A stretch of 64,000 nucleotides of DNA, taken from positions 806,001 to 870,000 of the forward strand of contig NW_026515454.1 of the NCBI RefSeq assembly GCF_014898815.1, written 5' to 3'. Origin of the DNA: Panonychus citri (taxonomy: Eukaryota; Arthropoda; Arachnida; Trombidiformes; Tetranychidae). Both the position numbers and the translations under genes were made by a program. The notes under the pieces are model-generated. The model was given only the letters and a program-made list of their open reading frames with translations, had not been told where the DNA came from and did no database searches. How positions within the stretch are numbered: position 1 is the stretch's first letter; each line of letters starts with the position of its first letter. Below, one piece after another: positions 23,265 to 36,800 of this stretch.

Positions 23265-26200
23265 ATCATCATCACCTAGAAAATTGGGATGAGAAAGGTT
23301 GAATTTTCTACCTCAAGTATATCCATTGTCACCATGTTATCATTATCCCTTTTTGCTTATGGAAACTTGAGAGTGTTAAAAGAAAGTGAAAGATGAGATG
23401 ATATTGTTGTCAAAAAATTTTCTCCAAACTAAATGTGAACAATATTTGAAGATTTAACCATGGAAAATCTCACTAAATCCTCTTTCATGGGATCTTAAAC
23501 ACTTCATCTTTAATTTTTTTCCACATGATATATTTTTTCTAATTCTCATATTCTTTTCATGTTATCCATTTTTTTTCCTTACCACAGTCTGTAAATATAC
23601 TGTTCATGAACGATGTGTACAACGAGCCCCAGCTTCGTGCATTAGTACCTATGTAAAGTCTAAAAAAACTTCCCAGGTAAGTGTTTGCAACTCTCTCAAA
23701 AACTGTCCACATCAATATTTTATGCTATCAACATCTTATCTTCTCACCTGTATAATAACAAGTTAATACCATCGATCTAATCTTTGTATCTTTTTATTGT
23801 TCTTTATCCTCTCCTTTGATTTATTCATTGGTTACCATCTTCATCTTTTATCTTCATGGCTTTAACATTGTCTTTGATTACACTTTCACCTTAAATGCTT
23901 CGATTATTTTGGTTTGTTTGTACCATGATAATGATACTTATGATGATGATGATGATGATGGATCCCAGGTAATGTTGCATCATTGGACTGAAGGAAATTG
24001 TATTGGTAAATGTAGTAAATGTAAGAAACCAATCAAATCTTATAACGGTATCACTGGCCTTCACTGTAGATGGTGTCAAATGACGGTAAGAATCTCCCTC
24101 CCTCTCCCTCTCTCACTCTCTCCCTTCCCCATGATGAGCATACTGAACATGTCATTGAGTTATCAAGAAATGGTAGTTGATGAGAATTAAGATGATGATG
24201 ATAACTTGAAGAAGGATAAGAAAATAATGATAATACATTGAGGTGTAAAACATTGAGTTAGATAAAGATGATAACAAGTTTATCTTTCATCATCTTCATC
24301 CTAATTTCAATCTTCAATAATAATACTCTTATCAACTTCATTGATAATCATCATCATAATCATCATTTTGTTTGAAAGAGCTCTTAACATACTAATACTA
24401 TCAAAAGTATTCATCATCTTAAATCAAAAGTTTCTCACTTTCTACTCTATCTCTCTCTCATAAACTTTGATTAATCATCACCATGATCAAGTTAATAAAC
24501 TGTAATTAACTATTCATGTGCAAACTATTCACATATAGGTCAATGATTATCATTACCATCGTTAAATTGATACAATAATGATTATCATTTGGTTTTCTGC
24601 TTCCCAATTCCCTGGTAAATTACTAAAAATAGATAACCTTTGTATCCTATCCTTTAGATTACCATGATTATCACTTTCTATGCTCTTAATTTACTAATCA
24701 CTTGATCAAAATTCAAATAGTAAGGTGTTACTCCTACTCCCATGATCTAGCTTATTTTTCATGAAAAATTTGACATTTTTTTCAGTTGAAAATATACAAT
24801 GTTTACAATCCTTTTTCAGATTATTCCATATAATCTAATGCATACCCTCAGGGTATTCATTGAATTTGTGTACACATATATTTATAATAAGTTACCTTTG
24901 AAATTTGTCATCTGTATAAATATTTCTCATGATAGTTTTGATAGTGGAAGGATATTAGTTTCATCCACTTTGTGTAGTTACTATTTGAAAATGTTCATAT
25001 CCATGAAAACAAAACTGTTTACATTGAAACAAATGCATGAAAGTGATAGAAACCAAATCTACCTGCAATTTCATGGTAAACATGATGATTATTGTCACAA
25101 TAATAAGTCAAACTTGAATCATTTCAACTTGAAAATGTATTAAAATAAATTCATCCACTTGAAGATAATTATGAGATGATTTTGATGACATTTTCCTCCC
25201 TGTACACATGATAATTAAGTTATTAATTGAAGAATAGTATTCAATGAGCAATTTCATTAATCAAATTGATTACCTTAATTAATAATAATAATAATAATTC
25301 ATAGCAAAATTAATGATCATCATGAATATATATCATGAGTTTTGAAGATACAGAATTTTGAAAAATTGTCTAGACAAGTTGATTATTTAAACATTGATTG
25401 GAAATGAAGTTTATGATATAATTGATGAAAATTAATGAACATTTCACAATCATCGTGATGATTATCATCATGACTTATTGAAGTTTTCACCCTTAATAAT
25501 CCAGATTAGGGAATTTGTATCTTTCAAGTTGATCTGTTGATCATTAGAGGCAATGATATTAATCTTAATCTCGATTTATACAACAATCAGATTAATGATT
25601 ATCTCTTTTTTTGATCTCGTTGCGTTCAAATCCATTTTACCAGTATAAACATTTAGTACAGTTAAGTGATTTGATAAGCTTTGGCAAACAAGTCAAACTA
25701 AACAAAAAGCCTTGACCACTGGTCATTTCTTAAGGCATTATGTCTCAATCCAGTATCTTACCTATGAATGACTTTCTTTTCATTCTTAATCTCAACTCGA
25801 TTTTGCTAAAACTTTTTTTTTCCGTTACCAAATGATTTATTTTATCTTCCATCTCATGATGATCATCAATCTCCCAGGGAAAATTCATTCAAATCAAATG
25901 ATTCTGCCTGGAACACATGAGAATGATTATCTTTAGAACATTATTATTCTGATGAAAAATGAAGCCAAAACTGTTGATCAATTAATTCATTTAATATAAT
26001 TATCCTCTTTCATTTAGAATGTCAATCATTTAACTAATTCAATGAATTCAAGTAAACAATTAAATCAATGACACTTTAACTGTTATTGATCAACACTAAT
26101 TTAAAAATCCTTCATAACATGAATTGATTAATAATATCAAACCTTTAATACATACAGTATCTTGACAGTACGTTTATCGTCAATTACGAAATTTTGATCT

Positions 26201-29200
26201 GATTCAGATTCATTGATAAACATACAAAAAAAATTTTGTGAAAATATCACGATTTCTCGAAAAGTTATATAATTTTAATTTCACTTAAACCGAACTTTTC
26301 CAAACAAAGTGAGCTTTTTCGAGCATTCAACTCAAAATAACATGAGAACCATAGGAGATACGATACTGAGCCGATGATGAATTTTGTTCCAATTTACTCA
26401 TGAATAATGAAAATTTGAAATTCATAACTAATCTATATATACAAAATACCAATTCTATGAAAAATCGATTATGATTTTTAGTAATAATTAAGATAAAAAA
26501 ATCTCTTGAATCTTTTAATTCTAACATAATTTCAAATTAGCTGAGTTAACTGTTGATTTCAGAAAATCGTTATTGATTAAAAACACTTATCAAATTATAT
26601 CTAGAATCTATGTTATTCTCAAATTCATTAAATTGATTAATCCTGATCTGATTACAATCTGAAATCAATACTTGAATAATCTTAGTATAAACGCTACTGA
26701 TCAAGATACTGTATGCTGGTTATCATGGTTATTGATTCATTCCCATGAGCAATCAGTTAATTGTTGACAATTACATTTATCTTGTTATCGATATCCAAAA
26801 GTTCAACTCAGATTCAACTTTAGTGTTCTCAATGTTTATGATAAGTTTGGTTCCAATAATAATCCAAATGATGTAATAAAATGACCATGATCAGTGGTCA
26901 GTTTACTACTACAAATTATAATTATTATTTTCACCATCATTTAAATAAACCCACTGTGTATCTAGATGATGTAATTACTTTAAATGGTTATATCAACACT
27001 TAATATTAATAATAAACTTCCGTTTCCTTTGATATTTATGTATAAATATTACTTATGCTGAGATTATTGGACATTGATAATATTTATATTTATGCTAATC
27101 AATTGTGTTGTAATAATAATAAATATCTTAATCGTTGTTATTATAATAATACTTTTCAGTAATCTCTTATATCAAATAATGATTATTGAAATGTTAGTCC
27201 AGTTGGATGAATATTATCATGAAGAATAAGTAAATGAGATTAACATGGAAACATTTTTTTTCCTGAGTTTGGATAACATATTTAAATGAACTTTTGATTA
27301 GATTAAGATGAAGATTAAGATAATAACCAAAGTAACGATTGATTATTTCAGGAACAACGAAAATCGTTAATCTAAATCTAATTAACTCTAATCTATTTAA
27401 TCACCCTGATTGAGACACACCCTTGCCCTCTAATGAATAGTTATCATGTACCTCTGATTAAAACCTTCCCATTATCACCTTTTAAAATTAAATCCATTTA
27501 CAGGGTGATGATTACCATGAATTTAACTCTGAATTTACCTTGAAACTTATCAAAACTTGTTGATTTATAATCTTATTTATAAGATTAGATGAAAATAATC
27601 AAAACAGGCAATGAATTATCATGATCCTGAAATTGTTTACAACTTATGATAAACGATTAATCTAATCCTACAATAACAATCAACTAATTAATTGATAATT
27701 TTCAACTCTTTTCCAAATAATAATAATTAAATTGTCAATCCAATAAAAATGATCAAAATCAACATGAAAGTAACGATAACATTAATTAGGGAACAGTTTG
27801 TTTATCTACTAATTAATTAATTGATTTAGTTTAATTCTTAATTACAGTAGCCTTGATTTACTAAATAATATCATGGTGTTAAATCATATTCACCTAAATC
27901 ATTACAATTTATTTATAATTGATTTAAACAGAGCAATTAATTGATTGATTTAAAGGAAAAGCAAAATAAAAAAAAACTTTTACTTCCCTCAACATAAACA
28001 CACAGGGTTACACATTATATTCATGAATCTATTGAGTACAATTAAAAACATGTTCACTAATTAATGTGGGAAGATAATGATTAACTGGTTACAATTAATT
28101 GATGTGTTAATTTTGTCTATATTAACACTTAACTAAATTGTTGTAACATTGTAACAGAAAATAATTGTTGTTGGTAAAACTAAACGTTACCCTCATTATT
28201 ATCATTCCTACTCTTATTTATACATTGCAATGGTTTCCTATTCTGTTTTCCTGTTGATTTAAATTGTGGAAACAATTTAAATTAACTTTTAATTAAAAAT
28301 GATCTTATTAATTGTTGTCTCTTTCTTCCTGTTCACAGCTTCATAGTCACTGTGCTTCTCAGGTTAAACCAGAATGTTATTTGGGTGAACATAGAGATCA
28401 CATATTACCACCTACAACAATTTGTCCAATTGTCTTGGTAAGTATAACAATTAAATTAGTATCTTTATTTCATCCTTGATCATCATCAGAATCCGTTAAT
28501 CACTTTGATGATTATTGAGTTGCCAATATTTAGAGTAATTAACTAATTTAGTGTTTATCTTATTCTGAAGATAAATTTAGTAATTCTTATCAAATCCAGA
28601 TTAATCTAATCCCTTAATTAATTTAGATTATCCTTTCAGGATATATTTTCAAATCTCTTTGTATATTATCTGGAGTTTATTTTGTTTCGTTGCTCTTGTT
28701 TATTAATTTGATATTTAATTACTTTCTCAATGACGATTGTAACAATTTATTTGTACTATTGATGATTTGTAGAATTGAATTGTTTATAATCATTTAATTG
28801 CTGTGAATTGATTGTGCAAACATTGTTGTTGATAATTGATTGAACTGTTGATTATAATGATTTTCTTACGTTAATTGTAACAATAATAATAAATAAGCAA
28901 CAATTTGAATAAATTGTTACAAACTTTTATTAGTAATACATTGACAATTATGATTATACTAATTGTGGAAAGGGAAAGTTTAATTAAGTTGATTTCTAAT
29001 CAATTACTTTTGATCATTAATGTTGTGACCGAATCCCAAATTAACTCTAATGTCTCTCTTGTATATATTTAGAGTAATAATAATGTACATAAATAGAAAG
29101 CAATTGAGGTTTATCAATCTTATTGATTCCTAATGCATCATGTTGATAATCATCATTATCTTTATTAGTCTGAATGAAAATGGTTATCGTTGATGATTAA

Positions 29201-32200
29201 TTGTAATAATGATTATCACAATAACGAAATTGCATCTTGATGAAACTTTTTTTTGTTGACAACAGTTGAAAATTGAGGTTTTTGTTTTTATTTTCACCAT
29301 GAAATTCATCATGATTCATAAGAAAGAAAAAAGTAAAAGTTATCCTGATTTAATTTTTAAAACTAAGATGAAAATTATTCATTTTTGATTAATCATGTTC
29401 ATAGTAAATAATGTATCATGAATATCATATACATGAGTTTCTACCATGAGATGATAATATAATGAACAGTTTGATGAGCAACATTCAAATTGATTACTCT
29501 GTGAAACATTAATGACATCATCTCAACGAATCATCATCAGAATTATCATCCACCTCAAATTGAACATTGGATAAATATAATAAGTGAAAAAGTTCTGAGC
29601 ATGAACCATGATAAAGAAACCAGGAAGTTATATTGTTCAGGGATGAACTAGAGAGAGAGAGAGAGAGAGAGAAAATCTCAGTCATGTATCAGGAACCAGA
29701 ATCTACGAAAACTTTCCCAATGGATTAAGAGGTGGATTAGATTAGCCAGAAAATGTCACCATGACCTTTAATTGTGACTATTGATCAATTGTCAATTATA
29801 TCATCAGATTAATTGGTGATTCTTTATCTTTTTCCTTTCATTTATAATTAATCTTTGTAATTTAATTACCGGATATTAATTGATCGTTATTCCTTTTTTT
29901 TCTTCATACCAATCAATTAATCAAGTAATTCCTTTTCCTATTCTAATCACTTAATTCCTTCAATTTATTTTATCGTTACATTGAAATAAAATACATGATT
30001 GAAAATGAATAAACAATCAATTTATTTAAGACATGATCATCATCTCAATTTTGGGTTAATCACTCAATTGATTAGATAAAATCCTAAATCCTGGTTCTTT
30101 CTTGATTCTTTATGATTAACATTTAGCATATACTTTGTATATGCTAATCTCATTAACTCTGTTGAATTGGCTGATTAAAAGTGATTAGATTATCTTGTGT
30201 TTTTTTATGTTACTTTATCATCCAATTGATTCTCAATTTTCAAGCTTGATCTCATCTATTATTTATAAATAAACTCATCATGAAGATGACAATCTATCAC
30301 TTGGTGTTGATTGATTAAACTTTGAAAATGAATTCACAAATTAATGTTATCAAATAATCACAATCCTATCAGCTGATTTATCAATAATATATAAGACTTG
30401 TCAAATTGTAACCATATGATGTTTACAATTTGATTTATGCTTGTGAAAAGTTTTCTCATTACTTATCTGTATCTCCATGTTTTGTATTATCCATTTTCTT
30501 ATTTGTTTTCTTTAGATTCAATCAGCTGATTTGCAACTTATTCTTTTATTCTTTATACTCTCTAATACTTTCGAAAGACCGAAAATCTGTTGATCAATTG
30601 TCTATGGACAATTGACCATTAACCACAGGTTTCTATTGTGGTGTTCATCTCCCATGTTTATTATTAGTGACCAGAGAAAGTGTATTAATCCAATCTCCAT
30701 CTCTATCTGTTTAGTATATTACAGATTAAACCAAAAGATATTAATACCCATTCCTTACCATGGAGAGAGAGAGTATATCATATTCACTGTTATATCCAAT
30801 TCTGCCTTGTGAGAGATAAATATAAGTTATAATGGATTGACCTGAGAGTGTAACTAAAAATAGATTGAATGAAAATATAGTAAAATCTGTAAGATTAGAG
30901 ATTGTACTCATTTTTTTTGTTTCCTTTTAGTTTGTGATGTTTGATTATTACCCAAATTATAATAATAACAGTCAACCAACAATAACAACAAAAATCTAGG
31001 TCAAACTTAGGCAACGTTTTCATTTACGTTTTCATCATCATCATCATCAAATGATATCGTCATAAAGTTGAGAGTTCATTGATAATATCTGAAACTATTA
31101 GTCAAAGACTATCATCAATCCTTTTGGATTTGATTTATGTGTAGTGTGTGTATATATTTTCACTCCCACAATCAAAAGACAATAACAATTTATTATATTA
31201 CAATTTGAGAGAAGATGATTTATCACAATCTTCTTGCCCATCTCAAATTCATGATAAATTTTAATCTGATTTCTTGCAATCTTCATGGTGATGATATATT
31301 ATTATTATTGTATTAATATTAAGTTGATAGTAACCTAGAAAAAAATAAGGTTAATCTTAGCCAGAAAAAAAAATTCTGTTTTCACTCCCTTTTGATTTTT
31401 TTTGTTGACGATTTTCATGATACCAGAAAATTGCTCCCATCATCATGAACATGAATGAAAGTAGTTGCTGGTAATAGTTCAGTAACCATGATATTTCATG
31501 CGATATTATCACACTGTCATTGTTGCTCTTTTTTTTTGTTATACTATTTCAAATATTATTTATAAGTTTTTCTATTCTCAAATTGTTTTTAACCTCGAAA
31601 AGGTTAAATGATGGATTCGATTGAATGAAATACAAGGTGTAACTTCCGTTTCCAGGTATTATGATGATGATGTTCCTTTGAATTGAGAGGGAAAAGTTCA
31701 TTTCCCAGAATAGTTCATCTCTATGTATATTTAACCTTTTCTTTTACCAGGGAAACTCAATATCTTTCTATGATTTAATTTTCATTTCTTTTGTTTATAT
31801 TAATCAGTTCGTATATTATTTTATGTGTTTATTTTTTTTCTCTCTCTCGTGAAAATTAATTATCTCACCGATTCGAGATGAAATGTTTCAAATTATCGAC
31901 CCAGTTAAAAAATAACTCGTAATCTGATTCTGTTACCATCTTTTTGAATATATGAGCTCATGATGATGAAAATTCAATATTATCATTGGTATTATTCATT
32001 TGATGATGATTTTACCTTTCGATTTATTTTCAATTGCATTTCATCATCAATATTATCTGAATTTTCATTAAATGCTGAGTGAAATTGCTGCAAGCTCTTG
32101 AATGGAAAATTGAATTTCCATGAGAATTATTCAGATACTTGATTATATTTGTTTAAATATATGAGAATGATACAGATGATAAAAGCATTCACTTCGGAAG

Positions 32201-33816
32201 GTAAAAAAACGCCAGGGAATTTGTATTAATTAAATGAAAGAAAAATTATTCACTCATTCAGCTTTCAACAAAGTGAATATAAAATATAACCAATACACAA
32301 TTTCCATGGACATTTAATCAGCAACTAACCAGGGAATGGAAAAGTTTTAAAGCTGATAAACTCTCAGATAATGAATGACCAAAGTTTAAATTCTAGTTGA
32401 ACTGAACTTTTCCTGAGAAACAAATTGTTGGGTCAGATCTTACTCTTTATTTTCTTTAGGTTTCAATTCCGATTCTTGTATTAACTGAATTTCTCTCGCT
32501 CTCTTGATTTGAATTGAGCATCAATCTTTGCTCTTTTGATGGAAAATTTTCCTTCGCATTTATCTTACCTTCTTATTTCATCATTTCATCTTTATCCTTG
32601 ATGATTCAGTTGAATGAAACAAAATATATCATTCTATTGTGTTAATTAGATTTATAGTAGAAAGAAAAGTGAAGATGATGATGAAAAGATGAAAGATAAA
32701 TGCAAAGACAAAGGAAAAAAACTAAATAGATCAGGAAAAGGGTGGAAACTGTCAATGTCAAAATGGTTCATTGTTGTGATGAAATATCGGTTAATCAATT
32801 AAACTGTTAACATGGGATAAGTTGAACATAGTTAGATGTGAATATAATTAATGGTTCAGGTCACCATGATAACAAATAGATGAAGATGGAAAGTAAACTT
32901 CAATAGATTGGAAATAAAGTTCATATCATTTTTCATTCATCTTTTACGTATTCATGATGGATTATCAGGGAGAAAATTTTCCATTCTAGAAAAATGCTCT
33001 AACTTCACGAGTCTCTCTCTCTCTTTCTTTTGCCATTTGAATTCAGGGCTTTTCCTACAATATTTTTCATGATAAATATCATGGTGGTTATTAAGATTCA
33101 CATTGACCTCTTATCCATAATATTTGTTATCATAAACCATTTGAATGGCCATCATGAATTCATAATCATTGACACTTTTATTGGTCAATATAATTATCGC
33201 CTTAGTTCATGGTGAATTAATCTCACCAAGGACCTTTTTTAGTCCAAAAATTGATGTTATTAAATTGTGATTTGATGATCAACAAATTGAATGAGTTATT
33301 TCACCAATTATAATGATGATAATGATCTAATACTAAAAGACTATTCAAGTTAATTGCTCTCAACTAATCAGATTGTACATTTTTTTTCATTATCTCCATT
33401 TACAGGAACGACAGAAAAGTTTAAATAGTGAGAGAAATCAGAAGAAATCATTATCTCGAAATGATTCAGATTCCAAGTCATCTGTAAGTATTATGAAAAA
33501 ATTTCTATTCTTTTTCATATTAATATCATGATGAGATTATTTTCATCATTATTTTTCAATTGAATTGTTATACTGCTTCATACCTTTTGGATTTTGTTTC
33601 TATTGTTGTTATTGTTTATATTCATGAATTCAGCCTGGTCTTGAAGTGTTGCATTTATCATGACAATGATATATGTCCCCATGTGTGTTACTTCGTGTGT
33701 TGGTAAGATGAAATAATAACATTGGTAGTGGTTTACAGATGATTCTGATCCTCTGACGATAATGATAATGATGATAATGTTAAGGGATGTTTGGTAAAGA
33801 GAGAGGAGGATAACAT

Positions 33817-33855
<39 letters not shown>

Positions 33856-36800
33856 ATTTGGTTCACTGAATATCATGAAGATAACAGACTGGAAGAGATT
33901 ATTCTGAGGAGGAAGAAGAAAAAATAATCAATGGGTTATCCGTTTGATGTCGTTTGCTACTTATCATGGAAGGAGAAACTTTTTTTTGTCGTTCCCACTT
34001 CTTTCTTCATCATCCTTTTCCTCCCATAGTTACATAAGAAATTGAAAAAGAACAGAAAATTATTGTTACAGATTCTGATTCTTCCGATGATTCTGTGATG
34101 CTGTCAATTTTATCATCTTCATGTACCACCAACCAAACTTGAAAACATGTTCCATCCTCAATCCAGCTCACATCTTCATCTAGAATATAATACACACACA
34201 CACACCATGTATATATATACCACCATCACCACCACCTCCTTCTTCCTGATAAAATGAAAGGATGATGAGAAGAAAAAATTTTTCATCTCTCAAACTCCAT
34301 AGCGTTATATTAGATATACACAAAAGTGTCAAGGGACTTTAAAAGAAGATCAATTTTCAGGTCAAGTGAGCCAAATGAAGAGATTTGAATTGAATCTCTT
34401 TTCATCTTACTCTCATTGATGTCATATCATTTTCTTAATGTGTGTTTCATCCGCCTCATCTTTATCTCCTTCTCCCATTGAAATCCAAGTATAATCCAAA
34501 GTTTATACTTACTTTTCTTCTTACCAGACTGGAAATGATAATAGACAATCCCAATTCCTTACCTTTCAAAATTATAAGACATCAAAAAGTATAAAATACA
34601 ATCTCTGAAGACAGGAGATGTTAGTATTTTACTCAGTAGATTATCATTGAACTTGAATCATGAATCCAATACATGGTAACAAGAATGATTGATTTCTCAT
34701 CTTTTTTAATGAAAATATCAAAATGAACTGTTAGCATTTTTCCTCCATTGAAAGTTAAATATTGAGAACTCATGTTATCTAAATCACCTTGTCTTCAACC
34801 ATGAACATGATCGTAAATGAATTTGATTCCCAACTAATGAGAATTAAAAATTTACTTTCCGAATGAACGATTTTCTTTAATTAAAAACGATTATCACACA
34901 AAGTATGTATCAGATGATGAGCTTCTGAGTCTCAGGTAAGTTTGAAGGGATTGAAACAATAACAACAAAAATTTTGAGCAGAGAATTGACGAGATTAATC
35001 ATGATACCAATTGAATTGAGTTCTTAAGTTGAATAATTAATTTTCTCATTGTTTTTTTTTCTTTTTTCGTAACAGGTTAGTCCAATTTCGTTCCAAATGA
35101 CTCCTCTTCCAGGTACACATCCTCTCCTGATTCTGGTGAATCCTAAAAGCGGTGGAAGACAAGGAATGCGGTAAAAAAACGAAGATTTCTATTCAAATTA
35201 TTATTTTTCTCATGTTCCTATTTCATCATCATTTCACTTTTCTATTTTAATAACAATGATAACATCACATTATCACTATAACTACACTGGAATATAATTT
35301 CTTTAGCCTTTAACCTTTGCCAAAACTTTATTTGGAACAATCAAGTTTCTCAGTTGAAGAATTTTCCTTAGTTACTTTTCATCCGTTCACCCTGAACTTT
35401 TTACCTGTTCAACTGTTGAAAAGTTCAATCAATAGAAAAGTGAACTTTATTATAATATTTGTCTCACTTTGATATTTGTTTTTTTCTTTTCTCTTTTCTC
35501 TATCTTATAGTCTTTTGAATTTTACAAATTTAATCTAATTTTACAAAAATTCATTTTTCTTATTCAATGTTTGCAGAATTTTTCGAAAATTTCAATATCT
35601 TCTCAATCCAAGGCAAGTTTGTAATATCGCCAAAGGAGGTCCAGCTCAAGCTCTTCAATTTTACAAAGATATTCCAAATTTTCGTGTCCTTTGCTGTGGA
35701 GGTGATGGTACAGTTGGATGGATTCTCGATTCCATAGGTGTGTTTATATAAGAAATTAATGATAAACAGTAACTTGGCTTATTCGTATTTATATTTACCT
35801 TTATCTCATATTAGATATAGAGTTTTGTATCTCTATTTATTTCTGGTAATCATTTCCTTATGAATTCTGAATTGCTTATGATCTTATTATTTACTATCCA
35901 GATAAAATGAGCCTTTCTCTCAATCCACCAATGGCTATACTCCCACTGGGAACAGGTAATGATCTTGCTCGTTGTCTTCGTTGGGGTCCAGGTTATGATA
36001 ACGAAAGTTTAAACAAGATACTCAAAAGGGTTGAACATTCATCAACCGTAATGTTGGATCGTTGGAAGATTGATATTTCTACCTGTGGTGGTATGGAAAC
36101 AGAAAAAGGTGACCCAATACCCTGTAATATATTCAACAATTATTTTTCAATAGGAGTGGTAAGGGTGACACATTTATCTATATAATATATAATATTATAT
36201 ATTTGATATTCTCTCGATAACAATTTATTATCTTTATCCAGTTTCTCTTTCCACTTATTAACTAATATAATCCAATAACATGGTTGTGATCATTCTCGTC
36301 ATCATTTCAACATTTATCATGAATTTCCTCCTTTTTTTACTCTCATGATAATTCAATGAGTCCATTGAATGGGGAAAATGATATTGTAGTTATCAGTTTT
36401 GTATTTATCATCATCATCATCACCAGGAAATGTTGTTCTGGATTAAGAAATAGCATTTCCGAGTTAGATGATTTCTTTTCACTTGCTTGCAATTGAAAAT
36501 TATGCATGGTCAGTTTTTTATCATCTTCTCTCATGATATTAATAGAATTTTTTTTTTCGCCTTCCAGACTGACCCTTTTTCTCATCTTATGAGTATATTA
36601 TTTAGCATTTAAGGGATTTAATGAAACGGAAGTTTTTCTCTCGCTTTCAGGTAACTAGAATTTTCCTCAAATTTTTCATGTTTTCAACGTTACGAAGTGA
36701 TTGTCGTTGCAACGAAACTTTTATCGATAGATTATTAGTTGGTGTGTCGAGATTGTATCAAAGTGAACCTTTAGAAGTTGAACTTTTCGAATGCTGTTTC

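Noticed and set aside
24799..25143. 114-codon frame in kinase intron 12
   Set aside because: Mixed composition, but no start context or recognisable domain; one such frame in a window of this size is compatible with chance.
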